A DNA stretch of 64,000 nt from assembly GCA_964019695.1 (NCBI GenBank), contig OZ026514.1:103884345-103948344 (forward strand), read 5' to 3'. The position numbers were made by a program, and so were the translations under genes. Source of the stretch: Loripinus fragilis. Its lineage: Eukaryota > Mollusca > Bivalvia > Lucinida > Lucinidae. The notes below the pieces were generated by a model. It saw nothing but the letters and a program-made list of their open reading frames with translations. It made no database searches and was not told where the DNA came from. Shown here in pieces: positions 45,681 through 57,860 of the stretch (position 1 is the stretch's first letter; each line of letters starts with the position of its first letter).

Positions 45681-46210
45681 GGGAAAAAACTTTAATAATC
45701 TCTTCGCGGAAACCATGAGGCACAGAGTTTATGCATTTAGTATGGTTTAATGTCTAGTGGTCCTATGTATAAATCCTGCCAATCAATCCCCTGGGACCTA
45801 AGCTGGCCACGCCCTGGGGTCAATAACTCCCAAAGACTAATAATCTGAAAGCTTAAAAATCCTCATCTCTGAAACAATGAGGTCCACAGCATATATGTTT
45901 AAAATAGATCAACGTCTAGTAGTCCCCTATAAAAAATTCTGCATCCATATCGGCCTGTGGTCATTGGCTAAGCCCATAGAATTAAAATAGTGAAAAACTC
46001 ATAAAACGTCTTCTCTAAAACGCTTATATATTTAGAATGTAGCAACGTTTAGTAGTCTCCATCCATGCCCCAGGGTTCCAAGTTGGCAATGTCCTAGTGC
46101 CATAATCTCCAATAGACTCATAATAAAAAAAACTGAGTTTTATTCTGAAACCAGGAGGCCAACTGCTCAGGTACATGCAAAAGATATAGGTTCACCGGGC
46201 CTCCAGATGG
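45681..46210. repeat. Tandem repeat, unit ~140 bp, about 4 diverged copies
   Basis: Recurring 'tctctgaaacaatgagg', 'tttagaatgt/ttaaaatagatcaacgtctagtagtc', 'gcctgtggtcattggc / ccctggggtcaa' and 'aatctccaatagactcat'. Confidence 0.75.
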
Positions 46211-46359
46211 TGTCCAAGATGGTCGCCACTTTAAAGCAAAATTATGTCTAAAACAAATTCGCAGAGTAATTAAAATCTTTCTGATAATTTTCAATAGTAT
46301 ATTTGGAGAATTTGATTGGTATTTTGTAGTTGTTTTCTCAGAGGTGTATCTATTAGATA

Positions 46360-46990
46360 TATAGCTGCTGGACCAGAGTCTTGGTAACAGACATGCGTGC
46401 TGGTTTTATACCACATATATAAATACGCCTGGTGGCAAGTATGACTGCTGATTCAGTTTATATAATAACTACTAGTCTGGAACAAGCATTACATACATGC
46501 ACATTGGTCGGGTGCAACTTGAACAGACATGCCTGCTGGTCCAGTGCAACATAATTAAACACACGTGATGATAAGGATGTTTGATGATCTGGTGCCAACA
46601 CATGGCTGTTTTTCAGTTAAACCTCTAATTTATATGTATGTGGAACCGGTACCATTAAATCAGACATGTCTTATGGACCATTAAAATCAAGGAGGAGCAC
46701 ATACAAATATATTTGCTAAGCATGTGCTGTGGGAATATGCCAATGGGGAGGATCTGGTGCAGCACTAACGAGATTCCAATTTGAATCGCAGACATGGCTA
46801 ATGATTGGGTGCCATTTAGTCAGATTTGCCTGCTTGTACAGTGCAACTCCATCAGACATGCATGCTTGTCAGGCTTTAATTATTCTGATATGTTTGTTTG
46901 TAAAGTGCAGCTCCATCAGGCAAGGTATCTGGTCATTTACAAAGTCATCCGAATGCTTATCAGTTGGTTGCGCCTCCCGCAGGTTTGTAA
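46360..46990. repeat. Degenerate short tandem repeat
   Basis: Variants of 'acagacatgcctgctggtccagtgcaac' recur about every 45-60 bp (46378, 46430, 46500, 46530, 46790, 46845, 46900). The open frame at 46729-47079 is a by-product. Confidence 0.6.
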
Positions 46991-47030
46991 TAAGTTTCAG
47001 CTACTGGTCACCTTGGATGTCATCTCGATA

Positions 47031-47269
47031 TGAGCCGCGACATGTGATTTCCAACAATGTGGCATTTCGACAAGTGTAGACTCAGACGAGCCTATGCAGT
47101 CTCCTTTTAAGCTTAGAAACTCCAAATGATGTTCAGTCAGTAGCTTAACAGTCATCAAATATTGAAGCGACTTGCACAGGCTCTGATCAGACTGCGCGTA
47201 TGCGCAGGCTGATCTGAGGCTTTGCTGGTCGCACATACCACATTGTTGGAAATCTGATGCACTGGCTCA
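47031..47269 (-). repeat. Family A MITE, copy 4
   Basis: TGAGCCGCGACATGTGATTT at the left; ttggaaatctgatgcactggctca at the right. Core gatcagactgcgcgtatgcgcaggctgatctgagg. Confidence 0.9.
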
Positions 47270-47860
47270 TTTATCAAATGCTAAGTGATGCAAGAGTGGC
47301 ATCACTGTGATAATAACAAGGATGATGTCTGTAATTCAAGAATCTGTAAAATGCATTTTGAATGTAAATTGCTGGACTTTGTAGGGCTCAGGATTTTTTT
47401 CATAGAATTATTTTGTAATGTACAGCCATCTTGGCGGCAGTCTTGTCCACAAGTTGAGAATCCTAGATTAGATTCCAACTAAACAACAACAACAAAAATG
47501 AGAAAACAAATGGGTTTGAGAAACTTTTCTTTATCACACAAGTTTTCACTGATAATTGGCCTCCATTTTGAACGCCATCTTAAATATTCCTAAATGCTCA
47601 ATTATGCCAATGATGCCAGAGTGGCATCACTCGGATTTTTCAAAGACAATGTATGCACTACAAGAGTCAACAAACAAAAAACTTAATTCAAGTTCCAGGT
47701 CCTCCCAGAATTCGCCCACATTCTAACAGACTATAAAATGAAAATAGGAGATCAACTGAGCCTTGATTGGTCAATATGATCAATAGAATTGAATCTGGCA
47801 CCAAACTCTAATGTGCTGGGAAGATGTGAATTTAAGTAATGATTGAATTATTGCAATAAA
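47270..47860. other. Spacer between two family A copies
   Basis: 'agagtggcatcac' occurs at 47293 and 47619. No gene. Confidence 0.4.
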
Positions 47861-48098
47861 TGAGCCGCGGCATGAGATTTTCAACAATTTGACAGTTTGA
47901 CAAGTGTAGACTCGGACGAGCCTCTACAGCCTTCTTTTAGCTTAGAAACTCCAAATGGTGTTCAGTCAGTAGATTAACAATTATAAAATACTTAAGCGAC
48001 TAGCAAAGGCTCTGATCAAACTGCGCGTATGCGCAGGCTGATCTGAGGCTTTGCTGGTCGTACATACAACATTGTTGGAAATCTCATGCACTGGCTCA
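47861..48098 (-). repeat. Family A MITE, copy 5
   Basis: TGAGCCGCGGCATGAGATTT at the left; ttggaaatctcatgcactggctca at the right; same orientation as copy 4, 591 bp away. Confidence 0.9.
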
Positions 48099-50795
48099 TT
48101 AATATACCCTTTTAAAGCGGCTAATGAATATTGAAAAAGATACTATTTGATTCGCATACTCTTAATCCATTTTTTAAAAGTTCACGTAAGTAGATTCGAC
48201 ATTTATCTGTTGCGAACATGTAAGTGTGCAAACAGTGAATGCTCTAGCGAGGCTTCACGGATACATAGGCTCGCCGCCCCCATGCATGTAGAATACTATT
48301 TTATAACGAGCTTGCTTTGAGTGCTGTCATAGGTTTCGGGGAGCAGAGGACCGAGTGGTTTGTTAGAGGAACAGTATACACAAACACACAAAGGGTGTGG
48401 GTGGGGGAGACAATTCTGAGAAGATTTGTTTTCCACATACCAGCGTGAAAAGGCCATTTATACTAATACCAGGAAAACAATGGAAATGGTACCTCATTGG
48501 AGTGCTTCAATAGTAGTTCTATGACCACACTTGAAATAAAACCATATCCAAAGTCTTTGTAAAGATTGTCTTTTGTTGCAATCCCAGAACGAATCTATAT
48601 TGATTATAACGAACTGTGTTTTTTTCTTGTGGGTTTCTGTACGATGTCCTGCCCATTGATGTTGTATTTACTTTCTCCAAGAGGCGGCAGTAGTGCTATT
48701 CATTACAAGAAGTTGGGGAATAGTTTTGTTCTAAGGAAATTCGATCACCCTTTTATATCTCTTACTGTGGTTAATAATGTTTTAAAGTTAATAAACAGTC
48801 GTATATTTACCCTTCACTTCTAATCGATTGCGACAACATGTTACAAAACATTTTTGTATGATTCGATTCAAATTGGTGTACTTTAAATGTAAAGAAAACA
48901 CTCAAAGGACTCTAGACTTGCAATTTACAGAACAGATTTTACTTTTTAAGAATTGTACAAATAGTAAAGGTCGACCAGGGGATCTGCGAAAAAAATATCT
49001 GATTGATTTGCATTTTCTCCTTGGTACTCCAACTTCATGCGAGCTAAACGATTAATATGTTTTTAACAAACACTAAGAGTAAAAATTGGACTGTAAAATA
49101 ATATTCAGGCCACATCTACGCTACTGTAGTAGTATACACTATATTTTATTCAGCATTTATCATATAGTAATGTTTAAAGCATACACAATAAATAGTTCAT
49201 ACATCAATGTAGTGAAGCAACAAAAACAAGCATTTTCTGTGTAGGAGCTAGGGTAATTGCCCTCATATGGCATCAAACTTTAGACCCATTGTCGTGGTGC
49301 AGTGAGTTTTCTATTTTAGGTAAGTTGCCATTACAGAAAATCATACATATTTGATAAATTTTCTAAGAACTGGACATGTTCAAAATAATTTTGTTTGTAC
49401 TGTCATCACTACCTATCACTTTAAATTCAACACATACAAAATTTTGTTACATCTTGCTACATTATAATTTAGTTTTGATAGAAAAACTGTCAAACATCTG
49501 CAGGCAATGTGTATTTGGCTTATTTAAAAAAAACGAGTTTTTGGAAAAATATGTGTAATTTATAACTTTCTTTGAAATAAGGTAATTGAAAGTGATATGA
49601 AATCAAAGTACGTTTATTTTCGAGTAAAATGACCAAAGAACAGCCCATTACTGATTTATATAGTGGAACTATGTAGTATCCTGGGTAAGGTGTAGTACTT
49701 GAGTGTATCGATTCCTGATCTTTGCTACCATTCTTACTTTTATTGACGAGAAAGTGTGAGTTAATTTGGTTGCCATTAGAGGTTAATGAAATGATCTATT
49801 GGTGGTATGTCTTGCAGAGTGATCCTGAAAAGTGATTTTAGTGAATTAATTTGGTCATATATTGTATTAGGGTTCCTAAGACTTACAAGATACAAAATAC
49901 ATCAGAGTCTTCCAAGCTTAGACGGAAATCTAAATAAAATACCAGTATGTCTTAAATCAACATACTATCTATATATGGAAAACTTAAGAGCTAGACCAGT
50001 CGTCAATTCTGATAAAATATAAAGCCAAATATTAAGATTGTCAGCTGTCTGGTGATTAGTCTTGAGGGTTAAGTGTGATTTTAAAATGTTTGAAACATGC
50101 AGACTAAATCAAATATGTCTGATTCTTTTAGGGAGTAGATGTTTACCTACAGGAAACTATACTGATGTACAGGAAAACAAAGATACATTTTCCATACAAA
50201 ATTATCTCAAAGAACAGATATATACATATATTTTGTTAGAAGCATTGGTAGTCGTCCTAAACCAAACCATCAGAGAATCTAACAAATGCTCTGTCTAATA
50301 AAAATCACTATACTATGCTTTAGTGGTTCTATAAAGACAACCTCACTGTACTATAAAAGTATCTTAAAATTTGCTCACTAAATATTTTTCAAATGTCTCT
50401 TACGTAACATTTTATTGCTATTTAGAATGCCTTAAGGTCATATTTATTCAGTACAAATTTTGAATTTTCCTAAAATCGTTCAACAAAACCTGTTTTTCAG
50501 TATGGGTGGGTGATGTATTTAACGTCTTGCTATCCTTCATACATTTACCCGCTCCGATACGTTTGATACCCCTTATCAAAAATCTATTTGCGCAAGGTCC
50601 TCATCGTTTTACCAATGCTGTTGTTTTTGACACAAATGTTTTCTTAAGTACTTTACATGCAGATCCATCGAGATTTTATATCTTTAGAAAAGTTGCATTT
50701 GTTGCATTTAATTCCACAAAAGCTACAGTTTTTTCCTTAACCTAACGGTCTGCCACTCTTTATGTTGATATAATAATGGTCCAATCTTATGTTTT

Positions 50796-50796
<1 letters not shown>
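48099..50796. other. Long unassigned region with short open frames
   Basis: Frames at 48566-48823 (85 codons), 48828-49055, 49807-50022, 50062-50298 and 50506-50745 are on the + strand, in different phases. Composition is not extreme, but I recognise none. The last begins after an acceptor-like ctgtttttcag at about 50502. An H trace is at 48225-48275. A fast-evolving or decayed gene cannot be excluded. Confidence 0.3.

Positions 50797-50861
<65 letters not shown>
50797..50861. repeat. (AAT)n microsatellite
   Basis: About 21 uninterrupted TAA units. Confidence 0.96.
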
Positions 50862-50863
<2 letters not shown>

Positions 50864-50984
50864 ACGTAGTCGTAAAAGACCCTCCAGTGCCAAGCATTTG
50901 CCTCATTAGCTAATTGATTTTCAAATAATATCTGACTATATAGCCCCTCTCAATGCTAATTGGTAGCCGAAAAAAAATGTGTCA

Positions 50985-51115
50985 AAGTCGGATCCAGGAT
51001 TTATGGAAAGGGGGCTCATATGTATAAAGGTGTGGAGCGGATGGGGATATTTTAAAACGAGGGACGGATAGGGATTCACACGAACCCCCTAAACCCCTTT
51101 GGACCCGCCACTACG
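50985..51115. repeat. Family I MITE, internally deleted copy
   Basis: aagtcggatccaggatttat ... gggggctcatatgtataaag ... gaaccccctaaacccctttggacccgccact. Confidence 0.78.
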
Positions 51116-52330
51116 TGTATCAAAATGATTGGTGTATAAAAGAAAGCAAGAGTTTTGACCAAGAAATGGCACAATCACAGACAAACCCACGTCACCGTAA
51201 TTAACAGACACAGAAAGCCATATGATACCAAGAACATTACTTAAGTGAAGCAACCAACTCCCTCTTCCTCATCAAGATGATTGCAAAACTAGAAAAGACA
51301 GTAAGAACTACACCACAGAAAGGAGCCAACACAATACCCAACACAATGGGAGCAATAAACAAAACCAGAACCACCGCCTTAGAACGGATAGCAACATTCG
51401 CTAAACACAATGTTTTGTTCGCATGGAGGCTTTCTACTTTTTGCAATGTATCATCACAGAGAAACAATCAAATTAATATACAAATGTACTGTGATGAAAC
51501 AAAAAAAAGCTCTTAACCCACAGACAGTCGTAGCTTATGAAACTCCATAATTGATCCACAATGGGCCCAGCCAGACACGTATCAGACACCAGCACACCGA
51601 TGAAATATTTAGGTTACGGTCGTCATTGAGTCTGAGGCTAGACCCACCTCGTGCAATTAAAGAAAACATATAGTCGTACTGTAACCACATGTGCTGCTTT
51701 TTAAAGACCATGGAAAACAACTAAAAATATCAAAATACCGATTAAAATTGTAGGAGGATTCGTGATGACCAGCTTCCCATTGTAAAGCGTTTCTGGAAGA
51801 TGCTAAAGGTCTAAGTTAACAGAGCTAAAGCAAAAGAAAAACAATCAAAATCGTATACAAAACCATATGCAAATCTATTGACGTTGGAAAACATCTCCAA
51901 GGTTTCAAACTGATTGTTGATAAATGTAGAGTTGTGGTGACAAGCTACCTACTGTCGTACATAAAATAAAATACCATTAAGTGCCTCCATTCCGCCCTAG
52001 CAAAGCTGTTCGTATCCCCCTACCAAACAAACTGTCTAAGCTGAAAAGAAATTTCAAAAGAAGATGATGATCAAATAGTTATACAAAACCATATAATATA
52101 CACATCAACAGGCAATGGAGAAACCGTGTTCAAGTTTGAAATGATTTGTAAAATTCTACAGGAGGAGTTGTGTCAGCAAACTACCCATTGTCTATACACT
52201 ATGGTACAACGTTTCGCTTAAATGAGAAAAAGTCAAAAGAAAAGGGAAAAAGAAAATATTATTTACCCTAAATATTCAGACACACTGATTAAATAGTATT
52301 TACCCTAATAAATTGCTGCCTCTGAAATAA
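51116..52330. other. Diverged local repeats and one hydrophobic minus-strand frame
   Basis: Related stretches: 'gaccagcttcccattgtaaag' (51768), 'acaagctacctactgtcgta' (51939) and 'agcaaactacccattgtcta' (52175), about 170-235 bp apart with 'acaaaaccatatgcaaatct / acaaaaccatataatataca'. 51237-51467 complement encodes 76 residues with two hydrophobic stretches (VVLVLFIAPIVLGIVLAPF, VVLTVFSSFAIILM); possible small membrane protein, unsupported otherwise. Confidence 0.3.
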
Positions 52331-54190
52331 AGACCCTTTAGCAATAGTTACCAGGGCGAGTGAAAGGTGACAACAATATGAGATGCAATACAGACCCTGA
52401 ATAATCAAGTCCATTCCCTATATTGAAGTTTGAGCAAGGTCTGCTTACCCCTACTTGACTCAACAAATATGTCTAGATGTAGAGGGTATGTGCATTTTTC
52501 CTTGATTGTACTTCATGGCACCCTTTTGCTTGTGTTCTAGAAGAACAGCTATATATGTTTTTTCAATAAAAGAGTTATTCGTCATAAGTTATTTAAAAAA
52601 TTCTCAACTGGTGTATTGTTTTAATGAAATAAGCATGTAGAAATGACTATCCAACAAGTTTTCGCGAATTTTGTCATGCACCTGGGTGACAATAATAAAA
52701 TGCATATTTTCTGCTTTTGGTAACTTATCTTGAAACGTGCCATCGGAATTTATTGCTAAACTTTGGTAGTTGTTTGGTTGTTAGTGGCTCAGTTTGCATG
52801 AACGCTTCCTTACTTATTTAATACATCAGCACAGAGAAACAATCAAATCAAATCTACTAGTTTTGATAAAAAATTGAAAAGGGGTCATATTAAACCAACA
52901 GACAGTCAAAATTAAATAAAACCATTTGTCAAATCGTCATCATTATCATATATTTACTTGTTTTCATGTGTGTTTGCTAGAGGTGAATCCTTGCCAATGA
53001 CAATGCACAGGTATTGAGTGAGCACAATGAGTTATGTTTATTTTACGTATACCTATAATCATATTTTACTGTATTTCAATTTGAAATCCATTCGTTGTTT
53101 AGATATAGCAAAAGTAGATACCTTCCTTTATCATAGTTATTAAATGTATCATTTGTGTTTCCATCTATAGGCCTCATCAAAATCACCAAATATGAAACCC
53201 CGAACGAACGGGATGACCTTGCTCTGAGTTTGTACCGTGTAACACCAATTAAGTAAAAGACAAACGGAACCTAGAACTATTTGACACCGTGGTGATTTCA
53301 AATATTTAAGCTTAAGTTTGCTTTTTAAAGGATTATGTGTTTTCTTGGTGCCTCTCGGTGCTTCGGAAATGTAATCCGCCTGTCTTCATAAGCCAGTCCG
53401 CCTTTCGAAGCAATTACCTAGCTCGATACACCAATATTCTTTTATCTAGCCTCTTTGAAGTTTTTCTAACCAATTATATTGGGGACAGGACGTCTTTTTC
53501 ATGAGTCTCACACTCCTTTCCAATTAAAAGTGTGAAATACATGCATTGTTTTCCATCACGGGGGATCTACGGTCCGAAATAAGATTTTGATCACTTTTCA
53601 AGATCTCTTAAGGTCAAGGGAAAGTGTATATTAAACACTAAAGGGTGCTTGAAAGCAATCAGAACCAGTATGATATCCGAGTAGAGAGTTCTTCCCAACT
53701 GACAAACCTGATTATTTATCTTATGACAGTATCGACTCATTACTTGATTCATAAGAGAGATCTTTTGTATCATTTTCCTTACTAAAGGCTTTGTAATTTT
53801 CTATATTCTCGATATAAATGATTTTAAACTCGGATCACCACCATAGACGCTTGGTTTTCCTCTGTGAAAGCGCTTCGTCAATACAGAGCAAACACCCAAT
53901 TAATGAATTGTGATAATTGTACGAGAACAACTCTGAGGAAACCTTTGCGTTTGTAATGATAGAAATCTTTGAATAAAATATAATTGCTATTTGCTGAAGA
54001 GATTATTTTTGACTAGGTAAAATGTTATATGTAGTAATTTTAATTAGAAAAGATCAACGGGGTTGATTATTAAATGATTCTGTCATAAACCGGGGTAAAT
54101 AGGTTCATACTGGGCTTTTGTTATCACGTACTATGTTGGTGGTAAAAAGCATGTACCAAAATGATACTAGCTTATTAACAGGTATCATAC
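52331..54190. other. Unassigned spacer
   Basis: 'cacagagaaacaatcaaatc' at 52831 repeats 51456-51475. No gene recognised in this stretch. Confidence 0.4.
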
Positions 54191-54194
54191 CCCG

Positions 54195-54285
54195 CCAGCA
54201 TACAATCTCAGGCCACTATCAACCTGCCAGGGAAATGCCAATGAAATGGCATTTCCCTGGCGGGCTGATAGTGACCCACTTTAAG
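54195..54285. repeat. Family B palindrome, cleanest copy
   Basis: ggccactatcaacctgccag / ggaaatgccaatgaaatggcatttccctggcgggctgatagtgaccc. Arms of about 32 bp with few mismatches. Confidence 0.85.
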
Positions 54286-54800
54286 ATGCTAACTAGGAAA
54301 GAACAGCGCAACAGGTTTCTGGAAAAAAGGTTTGTCTAGAACCTAACATATGGCATTTTCTGATCTTATAGCTAAATCTTCTATTTCCACCAAACAGTTT
54401 TTTCAATTTTATTGGAAAATATAAAATAGATACGCATGATGTAATTTATTTTTGTCGTAGTACATGAAAAGTCTATCGTCACATATCTAAAAGCAAGTTT
54501 ACTGCTGTTGTTGGTTCTTTGTCAGTTGTTGCTCCGATTGTGTGTGGCTATGGATGCTAGCTGTTCTAAGACAATGCTTCTTTTACTGACTTATAGTTTA
54601 TTGCTTCCCCAATTATGTGTTGGGTTTGGTTTTGGCCTCGAGCCACTTAAGGTGCTAATTGGGGAAAGAAGCAGCGTTACAGGTTTCTGGAAATAAATTG
54701 TCCAGACCTAAGCAATTGCTGTTAATGGTTCATTGTCAGTTGGTGCTCCGATTGCATATGGCGGTTTTGTGCTTTGTCCTGGTTTTGTGATGTAGTTATT
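54286..54800. repeat. Local duplications
   Basis: 'gaagcagcgttacaggtttctggaa' (54667) resembles 'aacagcgcaacaggtttctgg' (54302). 'ctttgtcagttgttgctccgattg' (54518) resembles 'cattgtcagttggtgctccgattg' (54731). Confidence 0.55.
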
Positions 54801-55039
54801 ATTATGACATTATAAAACTAACTATATAGCAAGCCTAAAGCATGCAGTCACTCGTGAGAACCATCATACATTATAGATATGGTCTTCAAACAACATATTG
54901 ATTCACTACAGGTTATATAAAATATGCGATGTTGCCATGGTCTGTCAAGTCCTTTCTCTGACCCTTCATCACCATGAAAGGGCACAACACATGTACTGGA
55001 GGACTCTGCAGTACAAAATATTAAAATTAGTTCCTAAAT

Positions 55040-56030
55040 TATAATCTTCAAGCACATAATCCTCCCCTTGATTTGCATGAACATACTATGGTCTCTCCGA
55101 CATCTCTGCACGAACTTTATCTTCACAAAATTTTACAGCAACAGTCAGAAGCATACCACCCGCCTCTACACTAAATTCGCACAAACATGCCACACTTTGA
55201 CCTCTCTTGTACATATGCATTTGCTTGATCTTTACAAACATAAACAGTTACAGCATCTAGACATGACCTTCAAGCATACCACTTTCATCTAGACTTAACC
55301 CATATAAGCCTAGCGTCCTTTTTGTTGGACATAGCCACTTTTTGCTTACAGAATGGTATATTTAAATTTGGATAAAAATGAATAATACCACCCAGCAATC
55401 CTGATAACGGAAATAGACTGGTCCAATTAATAACAGTGAGAAATTCCAATCGGCTTAAATGGGCTAGTTTGCACAAACATACCATATAATGGCACCTATA
55501 AGACATATGTATTTACTTGATCTATACTTACATAAACAGTTACAGCATCTAGACTTGACCTTCAAGCATACCACCTGCAACTACATTTAATTTTGCAAAA
55601 ACATACCGCACTTTGGTCTCTATTACACATATGCATTTACTTGATATTCACAAACATAAACAGTTAAAGCATCTAGACATGACCTTCCAGCATACCTCTA
55701 GACTTAATTCGCACAGATACTATACAAAGACCTCTCTTGCATAGATGTACTTGATCATCACAAAATAAACAGTTAAAACTCAATCATACCACCTTCCTCT
55801 AGACTTAATTTGTACAAAATACTGTACAGTGACCTCTCTTGCATGGATGTACTTGATCATCACAAAATAAACAGTTGCGAATTCAAGCATACTACTCGCC
55901 TCAGCACTGATTTTGCCTAACATACCCTACTGTTGTCTCCTATATTTATGCACTTACTTGATCTTCACAAACATAAACAGGTACAACCGCTAGACATACT
56001 CTTCAATCACACACCCTCCTCTAGACTCAT
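55040..56030. repeat. Degenerate tandem repeat, unit ~130 bp, about 7 copies
   Basis: Boxes: 'cctctcttgtacatatgcat', 'ttgatcttcacaaacataaacagtta', 'agcatctagacatgaccttcaagcatacc', 'gactt(a)attcgcaca'. One ~220-bp stretch (55290-55500) is unrelated and looks inserted. Right-hand copies are shortened to ~100 bp. Confidence 0.8.
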
Positions 56031-57085
56031 TGTTATACTTTACAATTTTTCAGCCACTCTACACTAACGTTGAAAGCGAAACTTTGTGCATTTTTTGTAT
56101 TTAACTCCTCGAAATGTATTTTTTTTTATTTTTGCAGCTTTTTTGCAGCTTTTTTGCAGCTTGTGAGCTCAAGAGTTTATGTGTTTTAACATCAACAAAA
56201 TCTAGGGCCAGGATAAGATCAGAAATATATATTTAAGTCCCTGGTGGCTTAGACTGCTGTCCATTCTAAGGCTGTGAATACGTTGAAATAAATTCATTTG
56301 TGGATTTTGTTTCCATTCTATGTGGGTATTTCGTGTCTAGTGCTGGTTTCGTAATGCATTTGTGTGACCTTTCTAGTTTGGCAGTCATCTCACTGAGGCT
56401 CTGTTGCTTCATAGCAATTTATTTATTTAGGCCAGAATTCTTTTTATTAGTTGATTTACGAACCCTCCTACTGTAATTTTCTGGAAATAAGGAAACAATA
56501 AAATTTAATTTCTATTTTTTTTTATTTTATCCACAGACTCTAAATATTATTTGTTTCGTTGAATTTGAGGTTCTGTCTGTATATTTTTGAGAGTGACACT
56601 GTAAAAGTGATTGTCCTGTCCAGATTTTTAGGAAAATAAAATATCTAAAAAATTGATACAGCCTGTTGGTTTACCTTACTAGTTTTACTGTTTTTTTCTG
56701 GAGATATAAAAAAGGAAAAATAGAAAGCTCTGAAAATGACCAGTTAACTGGTCATTTTCAGAGCTTATTTATTTATTTTTAGTCCTACCGGCTCTTAATC
56801 TGAAAAAAAAATTCCCACAAATCAAATAATAAAAAAAATCTGGCCTTACCATACGAAGTTCAGTACAACCGTTTTTGGTATCTGATTAAACATTTTACAT
56901 AAATTTTACATGAAATACAATGTATTGTATTAACATCGCAGCGAAAGTAAAATATTTTCTGCGAATTTTACTCCTAATATTCAACTTAATTCTAATAACA
57001 GAATAGTATTCTTAAAATCATTTCAACTAGCTTTTTTTATATGTACATTTTATCAAATAGATTTATAACCAGTAAACCAAGTGCA
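56031..57085. other. AT-rich spacer with one perfect hairpin
   Basis: 56728-56765: agctctgaaaatgaccagtt / aactggtcattttcagagct, a 20-bp perfect loopless inverted repeat. 'cttttttgcag' is repeated three times at 56138-56160. No gene. Confidence 0.6.
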
Positions 57086-57422
57086 AAAGTCTGGTATCTA
57101 TGAGGGTCTGGATGGGGTATAATGATTAGTGAATAATGGCCCTTTTTTATAAAAAAAATAGTGAATAATGAGCCAAAAAAAATAATGAATAGTAAATAAT
57201 GAGAGCATAAAAAATAATGAATAATCCTATTTTTTAATGAATTGAAGAAAAAATTAATGAATAGTAAATAATCAGTTTTCTTTGCCACCTTTCTTCCTTT
57301 TAATAAATAATTGGTCTTATTTTAATGAAAAACTCAAAATTTTAATGAGATGAATAATGGACTAAATTTTAATGAATAGTGAATACCAGACCCTCCTCTC
57401 CATCCAGACCCTCATCTATGTA
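57086..57422. repeat. 'gaataatg' low-complexity element with inverted ends
   Basis: Left aagtctggtatctatgaggg / tctggatgggg; right gaataccagaccctcctctccatccagaccctcatcta. Interior is many copies of 'aataatgaatagt' (or its reverse). No gene. Confidence 0.7.
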
Positions 57423-57479
57423 ACTTTAACCATTAATATAGTAACTGAAATAAACGCGTAAATAGGCTTAATATATAGA

Positions 57480-57860
57480 AATAGTCATTTTGACCAACTT
57501 TGAGGCTTCCGAAGACCTTTTTAAGAATTGATATCAGCACAGCTAAATACCAAAAATAACCTTTTAACGTGTTGTGTACCATGGTACATGCAATGCTAAT
57601 CAGCTGTTAGAATATCTTGTTGGTATTTGATTGTGTTCTCTATTAATTTCTCTCAAAAGTCTCAAAATTGTACAAAATGACAATTTCCCTATTTTTAGCA
57701 TTTTTCAGCAAAGCAAAGGTAAAAGTAAAATAAATGCCAGGCTTTTACACTTAGGCCATTGTTCTAATAAACTAACTGTTTGTGATAAACAACTTTTACC
57801 TTTTGGCCTCATTTGGGTAGGGGGTAAAGCAGTCCTCTATTGCACGTACCATGTTACCAA
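57480..57860. repeat. Diverged relative of the 15791-16126 TIR element
   Basis: 'gcaaaggtaaaagtaaaataaatgccaggcttttacactt' and 'aacttttaccttttggcctc ... tattgcacgtacc' correspond to the interior and right end of the 15791 element; the left TIR is not recognisable. Confidence 0.65.

Noticed and set aside
46729..47079. 116-codon plus-strand frame
   Set aside because: Crosses a degenerate tandem repeat and runs into a family A MITE.
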